The notes: a model not told the origin generated them from the sequence alone. A stretch of DNA of 64,000 nt from Clostridiales bacterium (GCA_021201475.1 JAJQEV010000007.1:37116-101115), one strand, 5' to 3'. Shown: positions 7,582 to 23,396, counted from the first letter of the stretch. Made by a program: numbers and translations.

Positions 7582-8475
7582 TCAGGCCGCCTCGCCCTCC
7601 AGCTGCGCGGTGACGATATATCCGCCCAGATTATCCTCCGAGAGCACTGCCGAAGAAAAGCCCTCCGGCAGCAGTAGCGTCTCCCCTGCCTGACGGGAAA
7701 TCAGGTAGTCGCCGTACCGGTAACAGACGCCCAGCTCCAGGGAGGCGATGTATCCTTCCAGGGTCAGATGGTTCTTTGCAATAATCTCTGCGTGGGGCGT
7801 GCCCACATAGCGCAGGTGCCACGGCTCATAGCTGATGCCCGTCTCCTCCGCCCCATAGGAGGGATAGCGGATGATGAAGCCATACTGCCAGCAGCTTTCA
7901 TTGACATATTGCCCCGCCTCGCTGTCCAGAAATCCCATCCCCGCGAAGTAGGGCACATAGACGTCCAGCGCCAGCCCCGCCTGATGCTCACTGGCGTTCA
8001 TTGGCGCGGCCACATCGCCGTCTTCCGCAATGGTCTCCGCCTGCTCCTCCGCTGTGCGGTAGGCGGAGCGGATATAGAGATGCTCGTCAAACCGCTCCAG
8101 CACCTCCGCCGCCAGCCGGCGGTAGGCTTCGGTTACGCAGCGGTTCATCTCCACGTCGGTATTCCCATAGCAGACGATGTCGGCGGCAAAGTTCTCCGCG
8201 ATCGGGTGCTGGCTATTCACCAGCAGCAGGGATTGGTCAAAGCTGACCCGTTCGTCCGCCTCCAGCTCAACCACAGTCCAGCCCTCCAGGGCAGGGCCGT
8301 CCGCTTCGGTCAGCTGTGCGCAGGAATCTGTATAAACGGCAATTCCCGCAAGCAGGCGATAGCGCCAGCTTGGCTTATAGTGCAGGACTGCCGCGGCCAG
8401 CAGCACCAGCGCCGCCAGCAAGAGCAGAATGGCGCTCCGCCATATCCTCCTGTTATGCTTTTGATTTTTTGTCAT
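7582..8475 (-). CDS. VanY-type D-alanyl-D-alanine carboxypeptidase (M15B)
   Basis: 297 residues from the ATG at 8475 (AAGGGGCGG upstream). A signal anchor spans residues 12-32 after a basic start, so the enzyme works outside the membrane. The zinc site is complete: SEHQAGLALDV supplies H164 and D171, and YEPWH supplies H220, with the catalytic Glu just before it. It would trim the terminal D-Ala from peptidoglycan stem peptides. About 75 extra residues after the catalytic core (from 223 on) form a small C-terminal domain of unknown role. No vanRS or ligase genes are near, so a housekeeping wall role is likelier than glycopeptide resistance. Confidence 0.9.
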   Translation of the reverse strand: MTKNQKHNRRIWRSAILLLLAALVLLAAAVLHYKPSWRYRLLAGIAVYTDSCAQLTEADGPALEGWTVVELEADERVSFDQSLLLVNSQHPIAENFAADIVCYGNTDVEMNRCVTEAYRRLAAEVLERFDEHLYIRSAYRTAEEQAETIAEDGDVAAPMNASEHQAGLALDVYVPYFAGMGFLDSEAGQYVNESCWQYGFIIRYPSYGAEETGISYEPWHLRYVGTPHAEIIAKNHLTLEGYIASLELGVCYRYGDYLISRQAGETLLLPEGFSSAVLSEDNLGGYIVTAQLEGEAA

Positions 8476-8681
8476 ATCTGCCAACCGCCCCTTTTTACTG
8501 CTTCCATGATACACCAAAAACGGGCGGAGCGTTTTAAAATTGTCTTAAGATTGCGAACCGAGGCGTTCTTTTGACCCGGCCTCCCTTTATAAAAAGGGGA
8601 AAATTACCGGCGTTCCCGCCGCCTGGCAAGCACAAAAGAAAAGAAAGCGCAGAAAATTTCTGCACTTTCCCGAAAAAACTA

Positions 8682-8710
8682 TTGACAGCGATTGGAAACT
8701 GCGGTAAAAT
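8682..8710 (+). promoter_or_regulatory. Sigma-A promoter of rpoBC
   Basis: -35 TTGACA (8682-8687), 17-bp spacer, -10 TAAAAT (8705-8710). It would give a leader of about 230 nt before rpoB. The gap 8476-8945 holds only this promoter and the leader; no terminator or known riboswitch was recognised in it. Confidence 0.88.
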
Positions 8711-8945
8711 TAATCGTTAATATGGATATTGTGCCGCCATGTGTTCCTCAATCTTCCTGCTAACAGGATACCACGTTCTTCCCGAAAGCGCAAGAGGAGA
8801 TTGCAGAAAACGCAAAATTCTAACCCACCTATCCGGGCGTGTCAAACAGCTCCGGGCGGGTCGGTTTTGTGAATTTTGCCAAGTCCATTTGTCACCTTTG
8901 CCAGAAAAGTGGCAAGCGAAATGAAAAACGGAGTGTGAAGCATCT

Positions 8946-11900
8946 ATGGTCAAAGACGTCTACTTCGGCAACACCCTGCGAAAAAGCTTTGCGCGGAAAC
9001 AAACTATCATTGATATGCCTGCCCTGCTGGACATCCAGAAGCAGAGCTATCAATGGTTCTTTGATGTTGGTCTGCGGGAAGTGTTCCGCGATGTTGGCTG
9101 CATCACGGACTATCAGGGGAATCTTGAGCTCTCCTTTATTGATTATTCCATGGACGAGCCGCCTAAGTACAACGTAGAAGAGTGCAAGGCCCGGGACGCA
9201 ACCTACGCTGCCCCCATCAAGGTGCGGGTGCGCCTTCGCAACCGGGAGACGGAGGAAATCAAAGAGCAGGAGATCTTTATGGGAGACTTCCCCATTATGA
9301 CGGACGGCGCTACCTTCGTCATCAACGGGGCGGAGCGTGTCATCGTCTCCCAAATCGTCCGCTCCCCCGGCATCTATTACGGCATCGAGACCGATAAGGC
9401 TGGGAACATCTCTTACACCACCACGGTCATTCCCTACCGCGGCGCGTGGCTGGAGTACGAGACGGACTACAGCAATATGTTTTACGTCCGGATCGACAAG
9501 AACCGCAAAATCCCCATCACTTGTTTGCTGCGGGCAATCGGCCTCAAGACGAATGAGGAGATTCTGGAGGTCTTTGGCGAGGATGAGCGCATCGTCGCCA
9601 CCCTGGAGAAGGACACCTGCAAGACCTATGAAGAGGCCATGCTGGAGATTTACCGCAAGCTCCGCCCCGGCGAGCCTCCCACGGTGGACTCCTGCGAGAC
9701 GCTGATTCAAAATATGTTCTTCGACCCCCGGCGCTACGACCTGTCCTCCGTTGGACGCTATAAGTTCAACAAGAAGCTGGAAATCTCCCGCCGCCTGAAC
9801 GGCCAGACTGTTGCCCAGCCCATCATTGACCCCTGGACCGGCGAGGTCATTGTCATGCCCGGCGAGGTGCTGACCCGTGAGCGGGCCACTGAGCTGGCAA
9901 AGCGGGGCGTCAATGAGGCCGTCATTGAGGTGGAAGGCCAGCAAATCAAGGTATTCTCCAACAATATGGTGGATATGACCCCCTATGTGGACTTCGACCC
10001 TGAGGAGGTGGGCATTTCCGTCCCCGTCCGCTTCACTGTCCTGAAGGAGCTGCTGGATCAGTACTCCGGCGAGGAGCTGAAAGCCCAGGTGAAGGCCCAT
10101 GTGGACGACCTGGTGCCCAAGCACATCATTGTGGACGATATGCTGGCCTCCGTCAACTACCTGAACTGCCTGGCTCATGGCGTAGGTCACAAGGATGACA
10201 TCGACCATCTGGGCAACCGCCGTTTGCGCTGCGTGGGCGAGCTGCTGCAAAACCAGTTCCGCATCGGCTTTAGCCGGATGGAGCGGGTCATTCGGGAGCG
10301 CATGACCATTCAGGATTTGGACATTGTTACCCCCCAGTCCCTGATTAACATCCGTCCGGTCACCGCTGCCATCAAGGAGTTCTTCGGCTCCTCCCCTCTG
10401 AGCCAGTTCATGGATCAGACCAACCCTCTGGCCGAGCTGACCCACAAGCGCCGTATCTCCGCTTTGGGCCCCGGCGGTCTGAGCCGTGAACGCGCCTCCT
10501 TCGATGTCCGGGATATTCACTACTCCCACTATGGCCGCCTCTGCCCCATTGAGACGCCGGAAGGCCCCAACATCGGCCTGATTTCCTACCTGGCCTCCTA
10601 CGCCCGCGTCAACAAGTACGGCTTCATCGAGGCCCCCTATCGCAAAATCGACAAGGCCACTGGACGGGTCACTGATGAATATGAATATATGACCGCCGAC
10701 GTGGAGGACGAGTTCGTCATCTGCCAGGCCACTGAGCCGCTGGATGAGAATAACTGCCTGGTCAACAAGCGTATCACCTGCCGCCACCTGGACGAAATCA
10801 TCGATGTAGACCGCAGCCGGGTGGACTATATGGACATCTCCCCCCAGATGATGGTGTCTGTGGCTACCGCCATGATTCCCTTCCTGGAGAACGACGACGC
10901 CAACCGTGCCCTGATGGGCGCAAACATGCAGCGTCAGGCTGTGCCGCTGCTGGTCACAGAGGCCCCCATCGTGGCCACCGGTCAAGAGTACAAGAACTGC
11001 CAGGATGCGGCGGTCTGTGTGCTGGCCGAAGGCGACGGCGTCGTGGAGCGGGTGGATGCCAACTATATCACCGTCCGCTATGACCGGGGCGATGTGAAAA
11101 CCTATAAGCTGACCAAATTCCTCCGCTCCAACCACACCACCTGCATCAACCAGCGCCCCATCGTGGACGTGGGCCAACGGGTAAAGTACCGTGAGACCCT
11201 GGCCGACGGCCCCTCCACCTGCAACGGTGAGATTGCCCTGGGCCGCAATATCCTTATGGGCTTCATGACCTGGGAGGGCTACAACTATGAGGACGCCGTT
11301 CTGCTCAGCGAGCGAATGGTGAAGGAGGATGTCTTTACCTCCATCCACATTGAGGAATACGACCTGGAAGCCCGGGACACCAAGCTGGGGCCGGAGGAAA
11401 TTACCCGGGACATCCCCAACGTGGGCGAGGACGCCCTGAAAGATCTGGACGAGCGGGGTATCATCCGCCCAGGTGCGGAGGTCAACCCCGGCGACATTCT
11501 GGTGGGCAAGGTCACCCCTAAGGGCGAGACCGACCTGACCGCCGAGGAGCGGCTGCTCCGGGCCATCTTTGGTGAGAAGGCCCGCGAAGTCCGCGACACC
11601 TCTTTGAAGGTGCCCCACGGTATGTACGGCATCGTCATCGATGTCAAGGTGTTCAGCCGTGAGAACGACGACGAGCTCGGCCCGGGCGTCAACCAGTGCG
11701 TGCGGGTCTACATCGCCCAGAAGCGGAAAATTTCCGTGGGCGATAAGATGGCCGGCCGTCACGGCAACAAGGGCGTTGTGTCCCGTATTATGCCGGTGGA
11801 GGATATGCCCTTCCTGCCCGACGGCACCCCGCTGGACATCGTGCTGAACCCTCTGGGCGTGCCCTCCCGTATGAACATCGGCCAGGTGCTGGAGGTTCAT

Positions 11901-12650
11901 CTGGGCTATGCCGCCAAGGCCCTGGGCTGGAAGGTGGCTACCCCCATCTTCAACGGCGCCAACGAGAAGGATATTCAGGAACTGTTGAAGCAGGCCGGGT
12001 TGAACGAAAACGGCAAGAGCTGGCTTTACGACGGCCGTACCGGCCAGCGGTTTGACAACCCTGTTACGGTAGGCTATGTCTACTTCCTGAAGCTGCACCA
12101 TCTGGTGGACGATAAGATTCATGCCCGCTCCACCGGCCCCTACAGCCTGGTGACCCAGCAGCCTCTGGGCGGCAAGGCCCAGTTCGGCGGCCAGAGGTTT
12201 GGCGAGATGGAGGTCTGGGCGCTGGAAGCCTACGGCGCGGCCTACTGCCTCCAGGAGATTTTGACCGTCAAGAGCGACGACGTAACCGGTCGTGTCCGCA
12301 CCTACGAGGCCATCGTCAAGGGCCACAACGTCCCCAAGCCCGGCGTGCCTGAGGCGTTCAAGGTGCTGGTGAAGGAGCTGCAGGCGCTGTGTCTGGATAT
12401 TCACATCCTGGATAAGGACGGCAACGAAGTGGAGTTGAAAGACGATGATGATGAGCCGGATTATCAGAGCATCCGCCGCCTGGAGGAGGACGATTATGAC
12501 TACTCCGACAGCGACAGGGAGTACGAGCATCACGGCTTCACCACCGGCACCATAGATGAGGACGGTAGCGTGATCTCCGACGTCGCCTTTGAGGAAGAAG
12601 GCGAGCTGTCCATTGACTCTGACAGCAGCGAACTGGATTACGACGAATAA
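8946..12650 (+). CDS. rpoB: DNA-directed RNA polymerase beta subunit
   Basis: 1234 residues, the catalytic beta subunit of RNA polymerase. The rifampicin pocket [17 protein letters not shown] and [12 protein letters not shown] is intact and looks drug-sensitive (Ser in RRISAL). [13 protein letters not shown] and the C-terminal [14 protein letters not shown] are present. After about residue 1156 comes a tail of some 75 mostly acidic residues that is not part of the core fold. The ATG at 8946 follows a GGAG site. rpoC follows after 23 bp. Unusually, no rplJ-rplL genes lie upstream; the gene has its own promoter behind an unrelated peptidase gene. Confidence 0.99.
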   Translation: MVKDVYFGNTLRKSFARKQTIIDMPALLDIQKQSYQWFFDVGLREVFRDVGCITDYQGNLELSFIDYSMDEPPKYNVEECKARDATYAAPIKVRVRLRNRETEEIKEQEIFMGDFPIMTDGATFVINGAERVIVSQIVRSPGIYYGIETDKAGNISYTTTVIPYRGAWLEYETDYSNMFYVRIDKNRKIPITCLLRAIGLKTNEEILEVFGEDERIVATLEKDTCKTYEEAMLEIYRKLRPGEPPTVDSCETLIQNMFFDPRRYDLSSVGRYKFNKKLEISRRLNGQTVAQPIIDPWTGEVIVMPGEVLTRERATELAKRGVNEAVIEVEGQQIKVFSNNMVDMTPYVDFDPEEVGISVPVRFTVLKELLDQYSGEELKAQVKAHVDDLVPKHIIVDDMLASVNYLNCLAHGVGHKDDIDHLGNRRLRCVGELLQNQFRIGFSRMERVIRERMTIQDLDIVTPQSLINIRPVTAAIKEFFGSSPLSQFMDQTNPLAELTHKRRISALGPGGLSRERASFDVRDIHYSHYGRLCPIETPEGPNIGLISYLASYARVNKYGFIEAPYRKIDKATGRVTDEYEYMTADVEDEFVICQATEPLDENNCLVNKRITCRHLDEIIDVDRSRVDYMDISPQMMVSVATAMIPFLENDDANRALMGANMQRQAVPLLVTEAPIVATGQEYKNCQDAAVCVLAEGDGVVERVDANYITVRYDRGDVKTYKLTKFLRSNHTTCINQRPIVDVGQRVKYRETLADGPSTCNGEIALGRNILMGFMTWEGYNYEDAVLLSERMVKEDVFTSIHIEEYDLEARDTKLGPEEITRDIPNVGEDALKDLDERGIIRPGAEVNPGDILVGKVTPKGETDLTAEERLLRAIFGEKAREVRDTSLKVPHGMYGIVIDVKVFSRENDDELGPGVNQCVRVYIAQKRKISVGDKMAGRHGNKGVVSRIMPVEDMPFLPDGTPLDIVLNPLGVPSRMNIGQVLEVHLGYAAKALGWKVATPIFNGANEKDIQELLKQAGLNENGKSWLYDGRTGQRFDNPVTVGYVYFLKLHHLVDDKIHARSTGPYSLVTQQPLGGKAQFGGQRFGEMEVWALEAYGAAYCLQEILTVKSDDVTGRVRTYEAIVKGHNVPKPGVPEAFKVLVKELQALCLDIHILDKDGNEVELKDDDDEPDYQSIRRLEEDDYDYSDSDREYEHHGFTTGTIDEDGSVISDVAFEEEGELSIDSDSSELDYDE

Positions 12651-12673
12651 TCATAGAGGAGGTCAAAAGCATT

Positions 12674-16687
<4,014 letters not shown>

Positions 16688-16709
16688 CCGCCCCGCTTGA
16701 TAACACACA

Positions 16710-16745
16710 GCCACCCCTGGCTATCATAGCCGGGGGTGGCTTTTC
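16710..16745 (+). terminator. Intrinsic terminator of rpoBC
   Basis: GCCACCCC pairs with GGGGTGGC, with inner GGCTA/TAGCC, followed by TTTT; 23 bases after the rpoC stop. Confidence 0.85.
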
Positions 16746-16789
16746 GTCCTGATTTGGGACATACGGCGTTTTGTGGTGCAAAATCTTCG

Positions 16790-16818
16790 TTGCCTTTCCG
16801 GGAAAGATGGGGTACAAT
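16790..16818 (+). promoter_or_regulatory. Sigma-A promoter of ade
   Basis: -35 TTGCCT (16790-16795), 17-bp spacer, -10 TACAAT (16813-16818). The leader would be only about 30 nt, too short for a purine riboswitch. Confidence 0.7.
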
Positions 16819-16854
16819 AGAAGCGGTTAATTTCGGCAAAAAGGAGAGCTATCT

Positions 16855-18537
16855 ATGTCTTATTTGAACGAGCAGTTAATGGCCATGGCACGAGGCGACC
16901 AGCCCGCCCAATTGGTGCTGAAAGACGCTGCCTACCTGAACGTGTTCACTGGCGAGTTTTTAGAGGGCGACATTGCGATTGGCGACGGCGTAGTGCTGGG
17001 CATCGGCTCCTACCAGGGGGTGCAGGAAGTGGACTGCGCCGGGAAAACGATCGTGCCCGGCTTCATTGACAGCCATATGCACCCGGAAAGCACCATGGTC
17101 GTGCCCGCTCACTTTGCAGAGGCTGCTCTGCCCCATGGCACCACTGCTGTTGTTGCTGACCCCCATGAAATCACCAACGTTTCCGGCAGGGCAGGGTTTG
17201 ACTATATCTGGGAGGCCACGAAGGAACTTCCGTTGGATGTCTTTCTCATGGCGCCCTCCTGCGTCCCCGCCAGCCCCTTTGACGAGTCCGGCTGCGTCTT
17301 TGACCACGAGGACGTAGCCCGGGCGCTGAAACTGCCCCGAGTGTTGGGGCTGGCAGAGCTGATGGGCTTCCCCGGCACGGTGGGGGGCGACCCGGAAATC
17401 GCCGCGAAAGTAAACGCTGCGCTGGCCCAGGGGGGCATTGTGGACGGCCACGCCCCCGGCCTCACCGGCAAGGCGCTGAACGCTTACCTGACCGCTCGGG
17501 TCTCCAACGACCATGAAAGCAGCACCCTGGCCGAAGCCCTGGAGAAACTGCGGCTGGGCCAGTGGGTGCTGGTGCGGGAGGGCACCGCCGCCAAAAACCT
17601 GGAGGCCCTGCTCCCCCTGTTTGAAGAGCCCTATGCCAGCCGCTGCGCCCTCTGCACCGACGATGAGCATCCCGGCGACCTGGTGCGGGTGGGTCAAATT
17701 GACAACATCATCCGCAAGGCCATTGCCCTGGGGGCCTCCCCCGCCAACGCCTACCGGATGGCATCCCTCAACGGTGCCCTCTGCCACAACCTCCCCTATC
17801 GGGGGGCCATCGCCCCCGGCTACCTGGCCGATCTGGTGGTGCTATGCGACCCGATGACGGTGGACATCTGCGCTGTCTACAAGGGCGGCAAGCCGGTCTA
17901 TGCCGCCGGTCAGCAGCTTTCTCTGCCTGCAATTCCGGTGCCCCAGGCGCTACAGGATACGGTACACCTGGACCCGGTGACGGCGGAGGATTTCCGCCTT
18001 CGCCGTGTACCGGAGAAGATCATCGGTCTGAACCCCGGCTCCCTCATCACCGATGACTGCGGAGAGGGCACGGACTACGACCTGGAGCATGACATCCTGA
18101 AGCTCTGCGTGGTGGAGCGGCACCATCACACCGGCCACATCGGCGTCTGCCTGCTTAGGGGTTACGGCCTGCGTGCCGGGGCTTGCGCCACCACCGTGGC
18201 CCACGACAGCCACAATGTCATTGCGGTGGGCACCAGCGATGAGGAAATCGCCTACGCTGTGAACCACATTCGGGAGATGCACGGCGGTATGTGCATCGTG
18301 AACCAGGGAAAGGTGCTGGACGAGCTGCCTCTTCCGGTGGCCGGACTGATGAGCGACCTCCCCGCCGAGGAAGCGGCAGCCAGGGTGGATCACATCTCTG
18401 CCACTGCCTGGGCAAACGGCGTGAACTCCGGCATTGACCCCTTTATGACGCTGTCCTTTGCCAGTCTGCCGGTGATTCCCACTTTGAAGCTGACTACGCT
18501 GGGCGTGGTGGATGTGAATCAGTTCAAAATTGTGTAA
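16855..18537 (+). CDS. ade: Adenine deaminase
   Basis: 560 residues, full length for the bacterial Ade family of binuclear-metal amidohydrolases. Metal-binding motifs: DSHMHPEST near residue 72, DPHEI near 102, DGHAPG, and CTDDEHP for the catalytic Asp. The C-terminal domain with HHHTGHIGV and AHDSHNV is specific to adenine deaminase rather than adenosine deaminase. It converts adenine to hypoxanthine plus ammonia in purine salvage. AAAAGGAGAG precedes the start. Monocistronic, with promoter 16790-16818 and terminator 18571-18620. guaB, another purine enzyme, lies about 3.4 kb downstream. Confidence 0.97.
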   Translation: MSYLNEQLMAMARGDQPAQLVLKDAAYLNVFTGEFLEGDIAIGDGVVLGIGSYQGVQEVDCAGKTIVPGFIDSHMHPESTMVVPAHFAEAALPHGTTAVVADPHEITNVSGRAGFDYIWEATKELPLDVFLMAPSCVPASPFDESGCVFDHEDVARALKLPRVLGLAELMGFPGTVGGDPEIAAKVNAALAQGGIVDGHAPGLTGKALNAYLTARVSNDHESSTLAEALEKLRLGQWVLVREGTAAKNLEALLPLFEEPYASRCALCTDDEHPGDLVRVGQIDNIIRKAIALGASPANAYRMASLNGALCHNLPYRGAIAPGYLADLVVLCDPMTVDICAVYKGGKPVYAAGQQLSLPAIPVPQALQDTVHLDPVTAEDFRLRRVPEKIIGLNPGSLITDDCGEGTDYDLEHDILKLCVVERHHHTGHIGVCLLRGYGLRAGACATTVAHDSHNVIAVGTSDEEIAYAVNHIREMHGGMCIVNQGKVLDELPLPVAGLMSDLPAEEAAARVDHISATAWANGVNSGIDPFMTLSFASLPVIPTLKLTTLGVVDVNQFKIV

Positions 18538-18570
18538 TGTCTAACTGCTTTACAGTATAGCAAATAGAGA

Positions 18571-18620
18571 AGCAGCTATCCACGCAGAAGGTTGATTTCT
18601 GCGCGGATAGCTGCTCTTTT
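18571..18620. terminator. Strong convergent terminator
   Basis: An 18-bp stem with one mismatch (AGCAGCTATCC...GGATAGCTGCT, inner CGCAGAA/TTCTGCG), then TCTTTT. It separates ade from the convergent pseudouridine synthase gene. Confidence 0.88.
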
Positions 18621-19521
18621 AATGATGCAATTCCGCCGCTACCGCCCAAAATGCGTTCAAGTCCTCCGGCAGAGGGCTTTCCACGGAAATCAGATTGCCG
18701 CTTATTGGATGAAGCAGTTCTACTTTACAGGAGTGGAGAGCGGGCCGGTCCGGCGGGCTGCCCCGCCCGTAGAGGGCATCCCCCGCCAGCGAGCATCCCA
18801 GGGCCGCCAGATGAACCCGAATCTGGTGCGTGCGGCCGGTGTGGAGGGTCAGGGACAGCAGGCATCGGCCGTTTCGCTCCTCTAACACCCTGTAGTCCGT
18901 TCTGGCCTCCAGGCCGTCCGGGCGCACCTGATACTCGTTCAGCGCGCCGGGGCGCTTGCCAATGGGCAGGTCAATGACGCCCTCCCGCTCCGGCGGCTCC
19001 CCCTGGCAGATGGCCAGGTATTGGCGGCGAAACCGGTCAGTGTGGAGCTGCCCCATCAGCGCCTCCTGTACGGCAGCACTTTTCGCCGCCACCAGCAGCC
19101 CGGAGGTTCCCTTGTCCAGCCGATTCACCAAGCGCAGCACAAAGGGCTTGCCCTGCTGCCGGTAATGCCAGGTCAGGTAGTTGCCCAAGGTGTCAATGTA
19201 ATGTCCGGGGCCAGGGTGGACGCTGAGCCCGGCGGGCTTTTCCACCACCAGCAGCCAGTTATCCTCATAGCGGATGTCCACCGGGCCGGGGGTGGGGACG
19301 ATGGTGCTGCTGTCCTCCTGCTCTGGGATGGACACTTGCAGCAGCTGCCCCGCCCTGACCGTTTGGTTGGAGCGGACAGGCTGGCCGTCCAGCAGCAATC
19401 CACCGGAGGCGAACTTCGCCCGTTTCACCTTGGTCTTGGACAGGCGCAGGACACGGCGTAAAATCCACCCAACCTCTTTACCCTCGCACTCTGGAGGAAT
19501 TATCAGCTCCATGCGCCGCAT
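18619..19521 (-). CDS. RluA-family pseudouridine synthase
   Basis: 300 residues. An S4-like RNA-binding domain occupies about residues 15-75, followed by the RluA catalytic domain with VNRLDKGTSGLLV carrying the catalytic Asp, and LHTGRTHQIRVHLAALG. It isomerises uridine to pseudouridine in rRNA or tRNA; the site cannot be told from sequence because RluA, RluC and RluD paralogues share these motifs. The ATG at 19521 sits nine bases after AGAAGGGA. Its promoter (19546-19574) is close to consensus, so it is transcribed alone. Confidence 0.94.
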   Translation of the reverse strand: MRRMELIIPPECEGKEVGWILRRVLRLSKTKVKRAKFASGGLLLDGQPVRSNQTVRAGQLLQVSIPEQEDSSTIVPTPGPVDIRYEDNWLLVVEKPAGLSVHPGPGHYIDTLGNYLTWHYRQQGKPFVLRLVNRLDKGTSGLLVAAKSAAVQEALMGQLHTDRFRRQYLAICQGEPPEREGVIDLPIGKRPGALNEYQVRPDGLEARTDYRVLEERNGRCLLSLTLHTGRTHQIRVHLAALGCSLAGDALYGRGSPPDRPALHSCKVELLHPISGNLISVESPLPEDLNAFWAVAAELHH

Positions 19522-19545
19522 AGCCCCACTTCCCTTCTCATCGAA

Positions 19546-19574
19546 AGTATAGCGGTTCGCGGCGCAATTGTCAA
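19546..19574 (-). promoter_or_regulatory. Sigma-A promoter of the pseudouridine synthase gene
   Basis: Minus strand: -35 TTGACA (19574-19569), 17-bp spacer, -10 TATACT (19551-19546). Confidence 0.85.
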
Positions 19575-19592
19575 ACGCGGAGGGGACGTTGT

Positions 19593-19961
19593 TCAGCTCT
19601 TATCGCCGGGCTTGAACATCACCGCTGCCAGCCAGCCGAAGAAGACGGCCGCCGAAATGCCTCCCGCCGCAGCGGTGACGCCGCCGGTGAAGGCTCCCAG
19701 CAGGCCCTTCTGCTCCACCGCCGTCTTGACCCCCTTCGCCAGGTTGTAGCCAAAGCCGCTGAGGGGCACCGTGGCCCCGGCTCCCGCCCAGTTTACCAGC
19801 GGCTCGTACAGGCCCAGCGCCCCCAGAATCACCCCCGCCACCACATAGCAGGTCAGAATATTGGCCGGGGTCAGGCTGGTCTTGTCGATTAGGAGCTGCC
19901 CGATCAGGCAGATGACGCCGCCGCAGAGGAATGCTTTCAAAAAGGATAGGAAAAGTTCCAT
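19593..19961 (-). CDS. spoVAE: Stage V sporulation protein AE (SpoVAE)
   Basis: 122 residues, four or so membrane segments. LIDKTSLTPANIL, the AGAGATVPLSGFGY stretch and KGLLGAFTGG are the hallmark of the SpoVAC/SpoVAE family of inner-membrane channel parts that move dipicolinic acid into the forespore and out at germination. Its place right after spoVAD identifies it as SpoVAE rather than its paralogue SpoVAC. The ATG at 19961 follows GAGGTG. There is a 10-bp gap from spoVAD. No clear terminator was seen after it. Confidence 0.92.
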   Translation of the reverse strand: MELFLSFLKAFLCGGVICLIGQLLIDKTSLTPANILTCYVVAGVILGALGLYEPLVNWAGAGATVPLSGFGYNLAKGVKTAVEQKGLLGAFTGGVTAAAGGISAAVFFGWLAAVMFKPGDKS

Positions 19962-19971
19962 ACAGTTCACC

Positions 19972-20991
19972 TCACTGGATCGTGTTGGAGAGGGCGATGG
20001 CGTGGCAGATGCCGGGAATGCTCTCCCCTTGGGCCAGAGACACCGGGGAGTGCAGCGCTCCCGTGGGGCAGAACAGCACCCGGTTCCACTTCCCTGCCCT
20101 CATGCCGTTCAGCACAAGGCCGCACAGGACGCTGGCGGGGCAGCCGCAGCCCGACGCGCCGCAGTGGACATCCTGCCCCTCTGCATCGTAGAGCAGGCAG
20201 CCGCAGTCGTTATAGCGGTCGGACAGGTCGATGCCCTCCCGTTGCAGCAGCTCTTTGCAGAGCTGCCGCCCCAGCATTCCCAGATCGCCGGTCAAAATCA
20301 GGTCATAGTTCTCCGGGCTGCGGCCTGTGTCAGTGAAGTGGGCGCGTAGGGTGTCGCAGGCGGCGGGGGCCATAGCCGCGCCCATATTGTTGGCGTCCTT
20401 GATGCCCATGTCGTTGATTTTCCCCACTGTCACATGAGTAATATAGGGCCCCTCCCCTGCCCGAGCCAGCACCGCCGCACCGGCGGCGGTGGCCGTCCAT
20501 TGGGCAGTGGGGGTACGTTGGCCGCCGTACTCCAGTGGGGTGCGGTACTGCCGCTCGGCGGTGCAGAAGTGGGAGGAGACCACCGCCGCCGCCCACTCCC
20601 CGAAGCCGCCGTCCAGCGCCATGGCAGCCAGGGCCAGCGCCTCCCCCATGGTGGAGCAGGCCCCGTACAGGCCGAAAAAGGGCCGGGCCGCCTTTCGGGC
20701 GGAGTACCCGGCCGCGATGCACTGGTTCAGCAGATCCCCCGCGAAGAGGAGATCCATGCCGGACATAGGCTGCCTGGCCTTTTCCAGTGCCTTCTCCAGC
20801 GCCAGCTGCTGCATGGCGCTTTCCGCCTTCTCCCAGGTGGATTCCCCAAAGGTAGTGTCCTGCTCTATCCGGTCAAAGCTCTCCCGCAGGGGGCCCTGCC
20901 CCTCCTTCTTCCCCGCTATGCTGGCAAAGCCTGCCAGGCTGGGCGGATTGGCCAGGGCGAACGTCTGAGTTCCTTTCTTTTTGGTTTCCAA
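19972..20991 (-). CDS. spoVAD: Stage V sporulation protein AD (SpoVAD)
   Basis: 339 residues with the thiolase-like fold of SpoVAD: GACSTMGEALALAA, HFCTAERQYRTPLEYG, LTGDLGMLG and GGCP-like CGCPASVL. It binds dipicolinic acid in the spore inner membrane. The start is TTG at 20991 with GAGG just upstream; the second line of evidence is that QTFALANPP then falls at the position seen in relatives. A possible sigma-G-like element (GGATA, about 17 bp, AACAATA) lies upstream but is weak. spoVAC is not adjacent; the divergent neighbour is a zinc-ribbon gene. Confidence 0.95.
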   Translation of the reverse strand: METKKKGTQTFALANPPSLAGFASIAGKKEGQGPLRESFDRIEQDTTFGESTWEKAESAMQQLALEKALEKARQPMSGMDLLFAGDLLNQCIAAGYSARKAARPFFGLYGACSTMGEALALAAMALDGGFGEWAAAVVSSHFCTAERQYRTPLEYGGQRTPTAQWTATAAGAAVLARAGEGPYITHVTVGKINDMGIKDANNMGAAMAPAACDTLRAHFTDTGRSPENYDLILTGDLGMLGRQLCKELLQREGIDLSDRYNDCGCLLYDAEGQDVHCGASGCGCPASVLCGLVLNGMRAGKWNRVLFCPTGALHSPVSLAQGESIPGICHAIALSNTIQ

Positions 20992-21142
20992 CTGTCCTCA
21001 CAACCTTTCCTGCCTATTGTTTGCAGCGCCAGAAATTTTATCCGCAGACAGATGGAAAAATCCCAGACGCCGCCAAACCAGTATTATCAAAAAACGCCAA
21101 AGTTGGCGGGAAATCCCCGGCTTTGTTTGTCGCCGTCTGCCC

Positions 21143-21171
21143 TTGTTTTTTCCGGTGCAATCTGCTATACT
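21143..21171 (+). promoter_or_regulatory. Sigma-A promoter of the zinc-ribbon gene
   Basis: -35 TTGTTT (21143-21148), 17-bp spacer, -10 TATACT (21166-21171). It may also serve guaB, which starts 77 bp after the zinc-ribbon gene with no obvious terminator between. Confidence 0.7.
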
Positions 21172-21225
21172 ACACAAAATATCTATCATGCATTGAGGGT
21201 CGTATCATTAGGAGGTGCATCTGTC

Positions 21226-21831
21226 ATGGGATTGGAGGATAGCCGCACCATCGGTTATATCTGTCCCAAGTGCCACAAAAGCGTTGTAGTGGACAAGGAT
21301 ATGTTTACGCTGACGTCCGCCCCCGTTGTAGTTCCCTGCCCCTGCGGTGGTTCCCGACTCATCATTGAGTATACTGGGGATCAGTTCAAGCTGAACGCTC
21401 CCTGTGTGGCCTGTGGCAACAACCACACGGTCTACTGCTCCGCCAGGGACTTCCGCACCCGCCGGGGCATGGCGTTTTCCTGCAAGAAAACTGGGCTGGA
21501 CTGCTGCTATGTGGGGGAGGAAGGCGTCGTCTACGATGCGCTGACCCGCCTGGAGGCCCGCACAGACCAGTTGGAAGCGGCCCAGGATGCCCAGGGTTCC
21601 TTCCTGAACGAGTTGGTGATGACTGAGATGCTGGACGAACTGAAGGACATCGCTCAGCGGGGCGGAATATCCTGCACCTGCGGCAGCAAGGAGTGGCAGC
21701 TGAGGCTCCACTATTCCGCCATCGAGGTTATTTGCAGCAGCTGCGGCAACGCCCTGCGCCTGCCCGCCGCTACTATGGATGATCTGGGCGATCTATGCTG
21801 TAAGCAGACGCTGCTGATTCAGGGCAGATAA
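21226..21831 (+). CDS. Multi-zinc-ribbon protein of unknown function
   Basis: 201 residues. Cys pairs recur along the chain: CPKC (residue 14), CPCG, CVACG, a CxxxxxxCC group, and near the C-terminus CTCGS and CSSCG. They suggest at least three small zinc-binding ribbons, with a helical stretch (about residues 105-150) in the middle. The ATG at 21226 has an AGGAGG site. No catalytic motif is visible and I do not recognise a named family. Upstream of guaB in the same direction, so co-transcription is possible. A role in nucleic-acid binding is only a guess from the ribbons. Confidence 0.8.
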   Translation: MGLEDSRTIGYICPKCHKSVVVDKDMFTLTSAPVVVPCPCGGSRLIIEYTGDQFKLNAPCVACGNNHTVYCSARDFRTRRGMAFSCKKTGLDCCYVGEEGVVYDALTRLEARTDQLEAAQDAQGSFLNELVMTEMLDELKDIAQRGGISCTCGSKEWQLRLHYSAIEVICSSCGNALRLPAATMDDLGDLCCKQTLLIQGR

Positions 21832-21890
21832 GCTGTGATTTCCAACGGGGTCGTTTCCCCGCCGTTTACCGATAGCTTTGCGATCAATAA

Positions 21891-23381
<1,491 letters not shown>

Positions 23382-23396
23382 ACGGCAAAAGAAAAC

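Noticed and set aside
7582..8475. Glycopeptide resistance locus
   Set aside because: Only a VanY-type peptidase is present; no VanA-type ligase, VanH or VanX, and no linked regulator.
8739..8924. 61-codon frame in the rpoB leader
   Set aside because: No ribosome site or family resemblance, and codon use is not like its neighbours; more likely untranslated leader.
8892..12533. Very long open frame antisense to rpoB, with similar long frames antisense to rpoC, guaB and the GH3 gene
   Set aside because: They lie opposite well-recognised genes, have low-complexity His/Gly/Val-rich translations typical of GC-rich antisense frames, and no ribosome sites.
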